Positions 34,615 to 42,912 of a stretch of DNA of 64,000 nt are shown here, piece by piece (the first letter of the stretch is position 1; every line of letters starts with the position of its first letter). A program made the position numbers and the translations under genes. This DNA is from JANNOG01 sp031398915 (GTDB taxonomy: Bacteria; Actinomycetota; Actinomycetes; Actinomycetales; JBBAYJ01). The stretch lies in assembly GCA_031398915.1 (NCBI GenBank), contig JANNOG010000055.1, positions 41,280 to 105,279 on the forward strand, written 5' to 3'. The notes beneath the pieces are model-generated. The model had not been told where the DNA came from. It made no database searches and was given only the letters and a program-made list of their open reading frames with translations.

Positions 34615-36858
34615 TTACGGGGCGTGGTTCGAGCTGACCAGGCTCTGCAGCGCGGCCACGAACTCGGCCTTGGTCCTCGCCCCGATCTTGCTGCGGATCC
34701 GAGAGACGTGGTGCTCGACCGTCTTTGGCGAGATGTACAGCTGCACGCCGATCTCTCGGTGGGTTCGCCCCTCCAGGACCAGGGTGGCGACCTCGATCTC
34801 CCGCTCGGACATTCCGCCCACCCCGAGCACGCTCCCCGCAGCCGCGTCGCCGGGGCGACCGGGTCCGCTGCTGGTCAGTTCGCGGGCGCGTTCGAGCAAT
34901 CGACGAGCGACGCGGGCATCGGTGGTGCGGACCGCAGCCTGGCCGGCCAGGCGACCCGCCTCCCATGGCAATTCGGCGTCGGTGACCAAGCCGGCGACCG
35001 CCTCGATCACCTCGTCGCCGCTCACCCGTCCGGCGAGGGCCTGCGCCCAGACCCGGGCGGCGACCGCCTGGCTGCGCTGGCGCGGTCCGGCGCTGGCTGT
35101 CGCAGACGCGACCGCCGCTAGTTCGGCGGCCGACTCCGCTGATTCGGCGTCGTCGTCGACGACCGCGACCTGGAGGTCGATCCACGCCAGGGAGCAGCGC
35201 CACAGCGCGGGAGCGTCGACGGCGTAGCCCTGCAGCGTCTCCATCATGTCTCGGGCGTGTCGGTGGTTGTCGAGACGGGCCGCCGCGACAACGAGTTCTT
35301 CGACCAACTCGATCGCGAACAGGTCGACCGCGCACCGGGCGAGCTCGTTGCCGGCCCGGTCCCAGCAGGTGCGCAGGGCGAGGACGTCGGCGCTGCGGCG
35401 AGCCCGGCCCACTGCCAGGGCAGTCGCGACGAAGCGATCGCGACGCGAGGCCGTCGACCCTTCCACCGGCCTCGCCGCGGTGAGGGTGGCGGCGACGGTG
35501 GCGTCGGTGCCGCCGCCCAAGTGAGGGATCTCCGAGTGCGAGATCCCCGAGTGCGAGATCCCCGAGCGCAGTCGCACCCAGTCGAGCAACAGGCTGTGAC
35601 GGCGCGCCAGGTGCTCACCACCCACCATGCCCGTCTGGGCAGCCACGAGCAGCCGTGCCGCAGTGGCGCTGTCACCGGCGGCCACCGCCACCAGCGCCCC
35701 CAGGGCGTGCGGCGAATCGAGATCGAGCGCGGGTGTGGCCTCGCGAGCCTCGGCGGCGGCGATCAGGTGGCGCACCGTCGTCCGTGGAGTCGCGTCGGCG
35801 ATACCCGCCACAGCGGTCGCCAGCAGGATTGCCGGGTCTCGTCCGGTCGTGCCTGCCACGAGGTCGCTCAGCACACCTCGGGCGTCGCCCGTCCGGCCGA
35901 GACCCACCATGGCGGGCACCGCGAGCACGCTCCGCCCGGGATCACCGGCCGATCCCAGCGCCGTGACGACCTGGTCACTGCGCCCGTCGGCGGCTGCCGC
36001 CAGCGCCGAGTCCAGAAGGAAATCGCGCCCGGTCGCCAGCGCCTCGCGAGCCACCGACCGATCGATCGAGGACAGGTCGCCGAGCAGGACGTCCGCGACG
36101 GCAGGCGGGAGCATCAGGCGCTCGCTTGCCCGCCAGCCGGCTGGCAACACCCCCGCGAGACGAATCCGGCCGACCGCCGCCGCGAACCGCTGACCGAGAC
36201 CGGCGTGGTTCGCCGAAACGCCCAGCAAGGCACCCAACGACCGAGGTTCGACGACCGTCGCCTGATCCTGCGCGACGGCCAGCAGGGTCAGTAGTGCCCG
36301 GTCATCCGGTCCGAGGTCGGCCAGGCGACGCTCGACGGCGGCTCGCAGCGCAGGACCGACGGTCGGCGGGTCCGCGAGGGGCGGGTCCGCGCGGGGCGGA
36401 TCGGCCAACATGGCCGCGACCAACCATGCGGCCCCGCCGGATCTGAACAGCACGAGGTCGAGGTCGTCCCGCTCCGCCGCTGCGGGCATGGACGACACCT
36501 CACCGCGGGTCAATGGCTCGGTCGTCAGCGGCGCCCTACCGCCCAACACTGCACTCTCCAACGCCGCCAGCGCGGTGGACGGCACGCCGGGGCGCCGCGA
36601 CATGATGACCCTGCCTCCCCGGTCGAGGGCGCGGGTCACGGCAAGGACGACGTCGTCGTCGTGACGATGGGCGTCGTCGAAGAGGACCGTGACCGTTGCC
36701 TCGACATCCAGCAGGCGAGCAGCCGTCGCCGCGTCGCACCGCGCCGGGATGGTCACCACCGGCCCACCGGGCAGCTGCGCCAGGGCGGTGGCGCGCCAGG
36801 TTCGGCCACTGCCGTCGACGCCGATAACGGCGGCTCCCGATGGGCCGAACGCGGACAT
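34615..36858 (-). CDS. iniR: LuxR/MalT-type (LAL) transcriptional regulator, IniR-like
   Basis: 747-residue regulator with a degenerate STAND-type ATPase region and a C-terminal LuxR HTH (about 683-740: SEREIEVATLVLEGRTHREI). The would-be Walker A near the N-terminus reads GVDGSGRT (13-20), with Arg replacing the invariant Lys, and the Walker B-like strand is VTVLFDDAH. The middle (about 250-650) is Ala-rich helical repeat sequence of the TPR-like kind. In M. tuberculosis a MalT-like regulator (IniR) lies beside iniBAC, and this gene sits immediately upstream of the IniB-like gene, so it is the likely controller. TAACCT ends 6 bases before the ATG. Confidence 0.82.
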   Translation of the reverse strand: MSAFGPSGAAVIGVDGSGRTWRATALAQLPGGPVVTIPARCDAATAARLLDVEATVTVLFDDAHRHDDDVVLAVTRALDRGGRVIMSRRPGVPSTALAALESAVLGGRAPLTTEPLTRGEVSSMPAAAERDDLDLVLFRSGGAAWLVAAMLADPPRADPPLADPPTVGPALRAAVERRLADLGPDDRALLTLLAVAQDQATVVEPRSLGALLGVSANHAGLGQRFAAAVGRIRLAGVLPAGWRASERLMLPPAVADVLLGDLSSIDRSVAREALATGRDFLLDSALAAAADGRSDQVVTALGSAGDPGRSVLAVPAMVGLGRTGDARGVLSDLVAGTTGRDPAILLATAVAGIADATPRTTVRHLIAAAEAREATPALDLDSPHALGALVAVAAGDSATAARLLVAAQTGMVGGEHLARRHSLLLDWVRLRSGISHSGISHSEIPHLGGGTDATVAATLTAARPVEGSTASRRDRFVATALAVGRARRSADVLALRTCWDRAGNELARCAVDLFAIELVEELVVAAARLDNHRHARDMMETLQGYAVDAPALWRCSLAWIDLQVAVVDDDAESAESAAELAAVASATASAGPRQRSQAVAARVWAQALAGRVSGDEVIEAVAGLVTDAELPWEAGRLAGQAAVRTTDARVARRLLERARELTSSGPGRPGDAAAGSVLGVGGMSEREIEVATLVLEGRTHREIGVQLYISPKTVEHHVSRIRSKIGARTKAEFVAALQSLVSSNHAP
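35525..35570 (-). repeat. 15-base tandem repeat inside the LuxR-type regulator gene
   Basis: Three copies of a gagatccccgagtgc-like unit encode the repeated pentapeptides GISHS-GISHS-EIPHL. The repeat is in frame, so copy-number change would not break the gene. Confidence 0.7.
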
Positions 36859-36864
36859 ACGGCG

Positions 36865-36870
36865 AGGTTA
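36865..36870 (-). promoter_or_regulatory. -10-like hexamer for the LuxR-type regulator
   Basis: TAACCT begins on the TAA stop of the upstream membrane gene and ends exactly 6 bases before the regulator ATG; no Shine-Dalgarno is present, consistent with a leaderless transcript. Confidence 0.5.
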
Positions 36871-37299
36871 GGCCGTGACGGGCCGCGTCCTGGACAGCCA
36901 CCACAGGCCGAGAACGGGCAGGACCAACGGGATGAACAGGTATCCCTGACCGAAGCGCGACCACACGGTGTCGTCACCGAACCACACCGGCTCGACCAGG
37001 CTGAGTGCGCCGACCGTCAGCACCCCCGCCAGTTCGATCGAGATCGTCACCCAGGCCAGTCGCCGCGGGCGCGCTCCGGGCCGGATCAGGCTGACCGTGG
37101 CGACCACATAGATGGCGGCGGCAGCGGCCGACAGCGAATACGCGAGGGGCGCCTCCTGCGCCTTGGTGGCCAACTGATATGCAGCGCGACTGGTGGCTGC
37201 CAGTGCGAAGACCGCGTACACCGCGACCAGTACCCGCCCGGGCCCGCCGGAGGTCGACCCATGTCGACCCCCGTCGAGTGCGCCGACTCGGGTGGTCAC
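36868..37299 (-). CDS. Small integral membrane protein
   Basis: 143 residues with four hydrophobic segments (about 20-40, 52-68, 80-100, 118-136). No family recognised. The GTG start overlaps the TGA of the previous membrane gene (GTGA), and the stop is 9 bases before the LuxR-type regulator. The frame is open upstream, but coupling with the previous gene defines the start. Similar paired small membrane genes occur near hisG/PH-domain genes in other actinobacteria, so a link to the regulator is not certain. Confidence 0.75.
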   Translation of the reverse strand: MTTRVGALDGGRHGSTSGGPGRVLVAVYAVFALAATSRAAYQLATKAQEAPLAYSLSAAAAAIYVVATVSLIRPGARPRRLAWVTISIELAGVLTVGALSLVEPVWFGDDTVWSRFGQGYLFIPLVLPVLGLWWLSRTRPVTA

Positions 37300-37646
37300 C
37301 ACAGGTCCCACAGGCGCAGGGTCATCGTCGCCATCGTGACAGCAGTGACGACCAGCACGACGTTGCCCCAGCGGGAACGCTCGCCCAGCGCCCACACCAG
37401 GCCGAACGGACCGACCGCCAGGACCCCCACCAGGTAGGCGACCACGATCAGCGGAGACTGCGGCCCGTTTCCCATCGCCAGGACGACCCCGATCACCACC
37501 GACTGGGCGATCAGCAACAGCTCGGCCAGGGCGACCAGGACGACCACGGCGAGCGTCGGGCGGCGATCGCGCAGCGCCGACACCCCGGCAAGGACCGTCG
37601 CCACGACACAGCTGCCGACGACACCTATCACCAGGAGATCGACCAC
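37296..37646 (-). CDS. Small integral membrane protein
   Basis: 116 residues, four hydrophobic segments covering most of the length (about 3-23, 31-55, 62-84, 92-110). No family recognised. First gene of a pair with the next membrane gene (4-base overlap); divergent from the HhH-domain gene at 37729. GTG 37646 is the start. Confidence 0.75.
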   Translation of the reverse strand: MVDLLVIGVVGSCVVATVLAGVSALRDRRPTLAVVVLVALAELLLIAQSVVIGVVLAMGNGPQSPLIVVAYLVGVLAVGPFGLVWALGERSRWGNVVLVVTAVTMATMTLRLWDLW

Positions 37647-37728
37647 GACCGAAGCGTGTCACGCCCGATCGGCGCGCCCGCTGTGACGCCCGGTGTCGCG
37701 GGCCCGCCCCGTCTGGGAGGCTGATGGC

Positions 37729-38265
37729 ATGGCTGCCCGTCCTGGGGTCCGCACCCGTCGCCCGCTGCTGCTGCTCCTCATCGCCGGATTCGTCACCGGT
37801 GTGGTGTGGCTTACTCGTGACGCATGGCGGCCGTCGCGCCGTCGAGGTGCTCCGGCGCCGGTCGGGCCGGTCCCGTCGGCGCAGGGGGCACCGCGCCTGA
37901 CCGTGTCTCGCCCGGCCACGGCGCACGTCACACCGCCGACCGGTGACCGGGTCGCTGCCGAAGCCGACGCCGCTACGCCGGCGCCCCCCGGGCCGGATGC
38001 CACTGCGCCCCGCGACGATCTGACCCGCCTGGAGGGGATCGGCCCGCGGATGGCCGCGGCATTGACCGCCGAGGGCCTGGGCACCTTCGACACCCTCGCC
38101 GCCTCCACCGCCGAGTCACTGCGGTTGGCGCTCGCCCACCAGGGCCTCCGATTCGCCCCCACCCTCACCACGTGGCCGGCGCAGGCGCGACTGCTGGCCG
38201 ACGGTGACGAAGCGGGCTTCGCCGCTCTCGTCTCAGGACTGCGACGGGGCGGGTCCGCCGGCTGA
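37729..38265 (+). CDS. Membrane-anchored helix-hairpin-helix protein
   Basis: 178 residues. An N-terminal membrane helix (about 12-29: LLLLLIAGFVTGVVWL) follows Arg-rich sequence, then a Pro/Ala-rich linker (35-95) and a C-terminal HhH-like domain (about 100-160) with LTRLEGIGPRMAAALTAEGL, a motif that binds DNA or proteins non-specifically. ATG 37729 is preferred because GGGAGG lies 9 bases upstream; an earlier in-frame start lacks support. The last 33 bases overlap the 3' end of the convergent PH-domain gene. Function unknown. Confidence 0.8.
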   Translation: MAARPGVRTRRPLLLLLIAGFVTGVVWLTRDAWRPSRRRGAPAPVGPVPSAQGAPRLTVSRPATAHVTPPTGDRVAAEADAATPAPPGPDATAPRDDLTRLEGIGPRMAAALTAEGLGTFDTLAASTAESLRLALAHQGLRFAPTLTTWPAQARLLADGDEAGFAALVSGLRRGGSAG

Positions 38266-38709
38266 GCCGTCGCGAGGGGGTCGGGTGTGGAACTCGACCA
38301 GGGTCGCCAGCCTGGTGGCCTCGCGCCTGGCGTACGCCCCGTCCGCGGACTGGATGGCGAGCACGGCTGCGGTAGACCCGGCCGCCAGATCCAGGTGAGC
38401 GAAGGTGGAATCGCGACCGAAGGTCACCGAGACGATCTCGGCCCACGACAGCACGTCGGCACCGAACAGGTTGCGAACCTCCAGGCCCTGACTCGTGGGG
38501 ATGGCGACGATGCCGGCGAATCGGGACATGAGCCAGACCCCCAGCGCTCCGACCGCAGCGAAGCCGATCGCATCTGCTGCACCTGCGCCGGGCAGCGCCA
38601 CGGAAAGGCCGATCAACACGGCCACCCACAGCCCCGCGGCGACCCACGGCGCCACCCGACCAGCCCGCGGTCGGAAGGGTCGGTACAGGTCCTCGGCGGA
38701 CCCGGTCAC
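38233..38709 (-). CDS. PH-domain membrane protein
   Basis: 158 residues with two hydrophobic segments (about 20-65) and a bacterial PH-like domain (SRFAGIVAIPTSQGLEVRNL; LSWAEIVSVTF; REATRLATLVEFHTR). Such proteins are common next to hisG in actinobacteria but are uncharacterised. The GTG start overlaps the hisG stop (GTGA), making it the last gene of the rib-fbiC-his unit. Confidence 0.85.
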   Translation of the reverse strand: MTGSAEDLYRPFRPRAGRVAPWVAAGLWVAVLIGLSVALPGAGAADAIGFAAVGALGVWLMSRFAGIVAIPTSQGLEVRNLFGADVLSWAEIVSVTFGRDSTFAHLDLAAGSTAAVLAIQSADGAYARREATRLATLVEFHTRPPRDGSAGGPAPSQS

Positions 38710-39584
38710 AGTCGACAGGCGTGGATCTCGGTGACCAGGATCGCTCGGGCGCCGACGTCCCACAGCTCGTCCATGATTCGGTTGGTGTCGTGGCGGGTGA
38801 CCATGGCGCGCACAGCCGCCCAGCCCGAGTCGTGGAGCGGGGACACGGTGGGCGACTCGAGTCCCGGCGTGATGGCCACAGCGGCTTCGATCCGGGCGAC
38901 CGGAATGTCGTAGTCCATCAGGACGTAGCGACGTGCCACGAGCACCCCCTCGACCCGGCGAACGAGGACGTCCAGGCGCGGGTGGTGGTCCCGGTCGCGG
39001 GCTGTCACCAAGACCGCCTCGCTGTGTAGCAACGGTTCGCCGAAGACCTCCAGGCCGGCGTTTCGTAACGTGGTGCCGGTCGACACCACATCGGCGATGG
39101 CGTCCGCCACCCCCAGACTGACGGCGGTCTCGACGGCACCGTCGAGGCCCACCACCGTGGCGGTGATCCCCCGTTCGCCCAACCAGGACGCCACCAGACC
39201 GGGGTAGGCGGTGGCCACCCGTCGTCCGGCGAGCGCTGTCACGTCCGACATGGCGCCAGGTGTCGCGGCGAACCGGAAGGTCGACGCGCCGAAGCCGAGA
39301 GTGAGGACCTCATCGGCGGCCGCGCCTGAGTCCAGCAGCAGGTCACGACCGGTGATGCCGGCGTCCAGGGTGCCGACGCCGACGTAGACCGCGATGTCAC
39401 GGGGGCGCAGGAAGAAGAACTCGACGTCGTTGGCGGGATCGACCAGGACGAGTTCTTTGGCGTCCCGACGGCGGCGGTAACCGGCCTCGGCGAGCGTGTC
39501 CGCCGCCATGTCGGCGAGCGCCCCCTTGTTGGGCACGGCGATGCGCAGCGCGCCGCCGCGGTCGGGCGCCGCAGTCACCGTCAC
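38706..39584 (-). CDS. hisG: ATP phosphoribosyltransferase HisG (long form)
   Basis: First enzyme of histidine synthesis: ATP + PRPP to phosphoribosyl-ATP. The 292-residue length is the long form with a C-terminal ACT-like regulatory domain (about 210-292) that binds histidine as feedback inhibitor. Motifs: LRIAVPNKGALADMA near the N-terminus, GITGRDLLLDSG, and the PRPP loop ADAIADVVSTGTTLRNAGL. GTG 39584 overlaps the hisE TGA. The rest of the his operon is not in the window. Confidence 0.96.
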   Translation of the reverse strand: MTVTAAPDRGGALRIAVPNKGALADMAADTLAEAGYRRRRDAKELVLVDPANDVEFFFLRPRDIAVYVGVGTLDAGITGRDLLLDSGAAADEVLTLGFGASTFRFAATPGAMSDVTALAGRRVATAYPGLVASWLGERGITATVVGLDGAVETAVSLGVADAIADVVSTGTTLRNAGLEVFGEPLLHSEAVLVTARDRDHHPRLDVLVRRVEGVLVARRYVLMDYDIPVARIEAAVAITPGLESPTVSPLHDSGWAAVRAMVTRHDTNRIMDELWDVGARAILVTEIHACRL

Positions 39585-39844
39585 AGGTGGCGGTAGACGT
39601 CGGCGGGAGTGAGGCCGCGGGCGACCATGAGGACCTCCAGGTGATAGAGCAGCTGACTGATCTCGGCGGCGAGTTCGTCGTCGGTCTCGTACTTGGCTGC
39701 CGTCCACACCTCGGCGGCCTCCTCGACGACCTTCTTGCCGATGGCGTTGACACCGCCGTCCAACAGCCGGACCGTCGAGGACCCTTCGGGGCGATCGACC
39801 GCCCGTGCCGCCAGTTCGTCGAACAGCGAGTCGAAGGTCTTCAC
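39581..39844 (-). CDS. hisE: Phosphoribosyl-ATP pyrophosphatase HisE
   Basis: Second step of histidine synthesis, hydrolysing PR-ATP to PR-AMP. The 87-residue helical MazG-like protein has the metal-binding signature KKVVEEAAEVWTAAKYE and DDELAAEISQLLYHLEVLM. GTG 39844 overlaps the fbiC stop and its own stop overlaps the hisG start, so fbiC-hisE-hisG are tightly coupled. Confidence 0.95.
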   Translation of the reverse strand: MKTFDSLFDELAARAVDRPEGSSTVRLLDGGVNAIGKKVVEEAAEVWTAAKYETDDELAAEISQLLYHLEVLMVARGLTPADVYRHL

Positions 39845-42378
39845 GCGGGCACCGGCAGCGGGGCGTAGGTGGTGCTGCGCTGGCGCAGCGGACGGCCGAT
39901 GCCCGCGGCGATGTCGGCCAGCTCGGCGACGGTCTTGGCCGAGCCGTGCTCGGATCCCGCCATCCGGCTGATCGTCTCCTCCATCAGGGTGCCGCCGAGG
40001 TCGTCTGCGCCGCCGTTCAACATGGCTCGCGTGCCGTCGATGCCGAGCTTGACCCACGACGTCTGAATGTGGTGGATGCGACCGTGCAGCATGAGCCGCG
40101 CAACCGCGTGGACCGCCCGGTTGTCCCGCCGCGTGGGACCCGGACGGGCCAGGCCCGCCAGATAGACCGGTGAGTTGTGGTGGACGAAGGGCAGCGGGAC
40201 GAACTCGGTGAATCCGCCGGTGCGGTCCTGTACCCCGGCCAGGGTGCGAAGGTGGGCGACCCAGTGCCGAGGGTGGTCTACGTGGCCGTACATCATCGTC
40301 GAACTACTCGGGATCCCCAGCCCGTGGGCGGTCTCGATCACTCGGATCCACTCGGACGTGGGCAGTTTCCCCTTGGTGAGCACCCACCGGACATCGTCGT
40401 CCAGGATCTCGGCGGCGGTGCCCGGGATCGATCCCAACCCGGCGTCTCGCAGGTCACGCAACAGGTCGGCCACGGTGACACCCGCTCGGGCTGCCCCGGT
40501 GACGATCTCCATCGGACTGAACGCGTGGACGTGGATGCCGGGCGCGGCGTCCAGGACCGCCCGCACGATCCGGACGTAGGCGTCGGCGCCCATGTCCGGA
40601 CTGATCCCCGACTGGATGCACACCTCGGTCGCACCCAGTGCCTGCGCCTCGGCTGCGCGCGCGCCCACCTGCTCCAGCGACAGGGTGTACGCGTCGGGGT
40701 CGCTGCGTCGCTGGGCGAACGCGCAGAACCGACACCCGACGTAGCAGATGTTCGTCACGTTCAGATTCCGGTTGAGGACGTATGTCACGTCATCGCCCAC
40801 CACATCGCGGCGTACCGCGTCGGCCAACGTGGTCAGGGCATCCAGGTCGCGGCCGTCAGCCTGGAGCAACGTCAGGTAGGACTCGTCGTCCAATCCGGCC
40901 GGGTCGCGTTCGGCACGGACGAGGGCACCCGCGACGTCCTGCGACACCGCGGCACCCGGCACTGACGCCGGACTCAGCCGCTCGGCCACCGCATCCCAGT
41001 CGCCGTAGACACTGGCGAAGTCGCCACGCCGATCGCCGGTGCGGCCGGTGTCGTCGATGGTTCGGTTCAGGTCTGTCCGCCCCGACCCGCCCGATGCCGC
41101 CGACACGTCGGCCCACCCGCCGTCGGGCTCCTGCCACGCCTGACCGCGTGGCGACGTCGTCGGATCGGCCAGCCCGGTCGCAGGGTCGGCCAGCGCCCTG
41201 ACATGCGCATGCAACCGGGCGTCGATCCACGAGGTCTCACCGGCCAGAGCGCTCCGGACATACCGGGGGTGGGCGGTGAGGCGTTGCGCCAGTCGCAACC
41301 CGGCCGCCTCGGTGATCGCCGTGAGGGTGTCCACCTGCGGCCAGGGTCGCTCGGGGTTGACGTGATCGGGGGTCAGCGGGCTGACGCCGCCCCAATCGTC
41401 GACGCCCGCGCGCAACAGCCGGGTCAGGTCGTCGGGTTCGGTGAGGTTCGGTGGCGCCTGCACCGAGACACCGGGCCCAAGCAGCAACCGCGTCACGGCG
41501 ATGGCTGCCACGTACTCGTCGGCTTCGAGGTCCGGCACGTCGCGCATCGCCGTATCGGGCTTCGCTCGGAAGTTCTGCACGATCACCTCTTGGATCGCGC
41601 CGTACTCGCGGGCAGTTCGGCGGATCGCCAGAATCGCGTCGATCCGCTCGCTCGGCGTCTCGCCGATTCCGAGCAGGACGCCGGTGGTGAACGGCACTCC
41701 GATGCGCCCGGCGTCGTCGAGCACGCGCAGCCGCAGGGCCGGGTCCTTGTCGGGGCTGGCGTAGTGCGCCGCGCCCGGTGTCGTCCACAGCCGGGTCGCG
41801 GTGGTTTCCAGCATCATTCCCATCGAGGGAGCCACCGGGCGCAGCCGTTGTAGCTCCTCCCACGACATCACCCCCGGGTTGAGGTGCGGCAACAGGCCGG
41901 TGTCCTCGAGCACGGCGATGGCGCACGCTCGCACGTAGGCCAGGGTGTCGGGATAACCGCGCTGGTCCAGCCACTCGCGCGCCGCCGGCCAACGGTCCTC
42001 CGGACGGTCCCCCAGCGTGAAGAGCGCCTCGCGACATCCCACCGCGGCGCCGGCCCGGGCGATGGACAACACCTCCTCGACACTGAGGTATGCGTCAGGG
42101 ACCCGGTGCGGAACCGTGACGAACGTGCAGTAGTGGCAGCGGTCGCGGCACAGCCGGGTGAGTGGGATGAACACCTTGCGGGAGTACGTGATCGTCCGGG
42201 GTCGCCCGGCCTGCTCCAATGCCGCGTCCCGCACGCGCGACGCAGCGCCCAACAGGTCGTCGAGGGCGTCACCCCGGGCACCCAGGGCGGCGGTCGCCTC
42301 GTCTGCGTCGAGCGCCTTGCCGGCCACCACACGCGACACCGCCCGGACGATCTGCGCCTGACTGGGACCGGTGCTCAC
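39841..42378 (-). CDS. fbiC: FO synthase FbiC (fused CofG-CofH radical SAM enzyme)
   Basis: Makes the deazaflavin FO, chromophore of coenzyme F420, from tyrosine and the riboflavin intermediate 5-amino-6-ribitylamino-uracil. The 845-residue protein has two radical-SAM modules: CofG-like, with Cys77, Cys81, Cys84 (CRDRCHYC), and CofH-like, with Cys545, Cys549, Cys552 (CYVGCRFC). The linker between them (about 400-470) is Gly/Asp/Arg-rich. GTG 42378 lies 9 bases after the ribH stop. It sits inside a flavin gene cluster under an FMN riboswitch, which fits its use of a riboflavin precursor. Confidence 0.96.
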   Translation of the reverse strand: MSTGPSQAQIVRAVSRVVAGKALDADEATAALGARGDALDDLLGAASRVRDAALEQAGRPRTITYSRKVFIPLTRLCRDRCHYCTFVTVPHRVPDAYLSVEEVLSIARAGAAVGCREALFTLGDRPEDRWPAAREWLDQRGYPDTLAYVRACAIAVLEDTGLLPHLNPGVMSWEELQRLRPVAPSMGMMLETTATRLWTTPGAAHYASPDKDPALRLRVLDDAGRIGVPFTTGVLLGIGETPSERIDAILAIRRTAREYGAIQEVIVQNFRAKPDTAMRDVPDLEADEYVAAIAVTRLLLGPGVSVQAPPNLTEPDDLTRLLRAGVDDWGGVSPLTPDHVNPERPWPQVDTLTAITEAAGLRLAQRLTAHPRYVRSALAGETSWIDARLHAHVRALADPATGLADPTTSPRGQAWQEPDGGWADVSAASGGSGRTDLNRTIDDTGRTGDRRGDFASVYGDWDAVAERLSPASVPGAAVSQDVAGALVRAERDPAGLDDESYLTLLQADGRDLDALTTLADAVRRDVVGDDVTYVLNRNLNVTNICYVGCRFCAFAQRRSDPDAYTLSLEQVGARAAEAQALGATEVCIQSGISPDMGADAYVRIVRAVLDAAPGIHVHAFSPMEIVTGAARAGVTVADLLRDLRDAGLGSIPGTAAEILDDDVRWVLTKGKLPTSEWIRVIETAHGLGIPSSSTMMYGHVDHPRHWVAHLRTLAGVQDRTGGFTEFVPLPFVHHNSPVYLAGLARPGPTRRDNRAVHAVARLMLHGRIHHIQTSWVKLGIDGTRAMLNGGADDLGGTLMEETISRMAGSEHGSAKTVAELADIAAGIGRPLRQRSTTYAPLPVPA

Positions 42379-42387
42379 CCGGACAGG

Positions 42388-42912
42388 CTATGCCGGGCCA
42401 GGGGGTCGACTCGCACCGACGCTTCGAAGCGTGAGCGCGGTGGCGACAGCGGCGTCGGCTGCCTCACCACCCTTGTCCTCGCGGCTGCCCTCCAGCCCGG
42501 CGCGCGCGAGTGCCTGCTCGACGGTGTCGCAGGTCAAGACGCCGAAGCCGACAGGGATACCGCTGCGGACGGACACCTCGGTCAGGCCGTTGGTGGCGGC
42601 CGAGCAGACATACTCGAAGTGAGGAGTGTCACCTCGCACGACAACGCCCAACGCGACGACGGCGTCGTATGCCCACTCCTGCGGGGCGCGGCGAAGTGCT
42701 GCGATCCGGGCAGCGGCCACCGGCAGCTCGAAGCAGCCCGGTACCTCGACCTCCAGCGGCGCGTCGACTCCCGCGAGGCCCAACGCTCGCATCGCCCCCG
42801 CCCGTAAACCGCCCATCACCGTGTCGTGCCAGGTCGCCGAGATCACGGCGACTCGCAGGCCGACGCCGGACCCCCGGACGACCGCTACCCGTGGGGCGCC
42901 CGCGCCGCTCAT
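42388..42912 (-). CDS. ribH: 6,7-dimethyl-8-ribityllumazine synthase RibH
   Basis: Condenses 5-amino-6-ribitylamino-uracil with dihydroxybutanone phosphate. The 174-residue protein has VAVISATWHDTVMGGL, VEVPGCFELPVAA and VALGVVVRGDTPHFEYV, including the catalytic His in the last motif. ATG 42912 overlaps the ribBA stop (ATGA). It competes with FbiC, encoded next, for the same ribitylamino-uracil substrate. Confidence 0.96.
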   Translation of the reverse strand: MSGAGAPRVAVVRGSGVGLRVAVISATWHDTVMGGLRAGAMRALGLAGVDAPLEVEVPGCFELPVAAARIAALRRAPQEWAYDAVVALGVVVRGDTPHFEYVCSAATNGLTEVSVRSGIPVGFGVLTCDTVEQALARAGLEGSREDKGGEAADAAVATALTLRSVGASRPPGPA

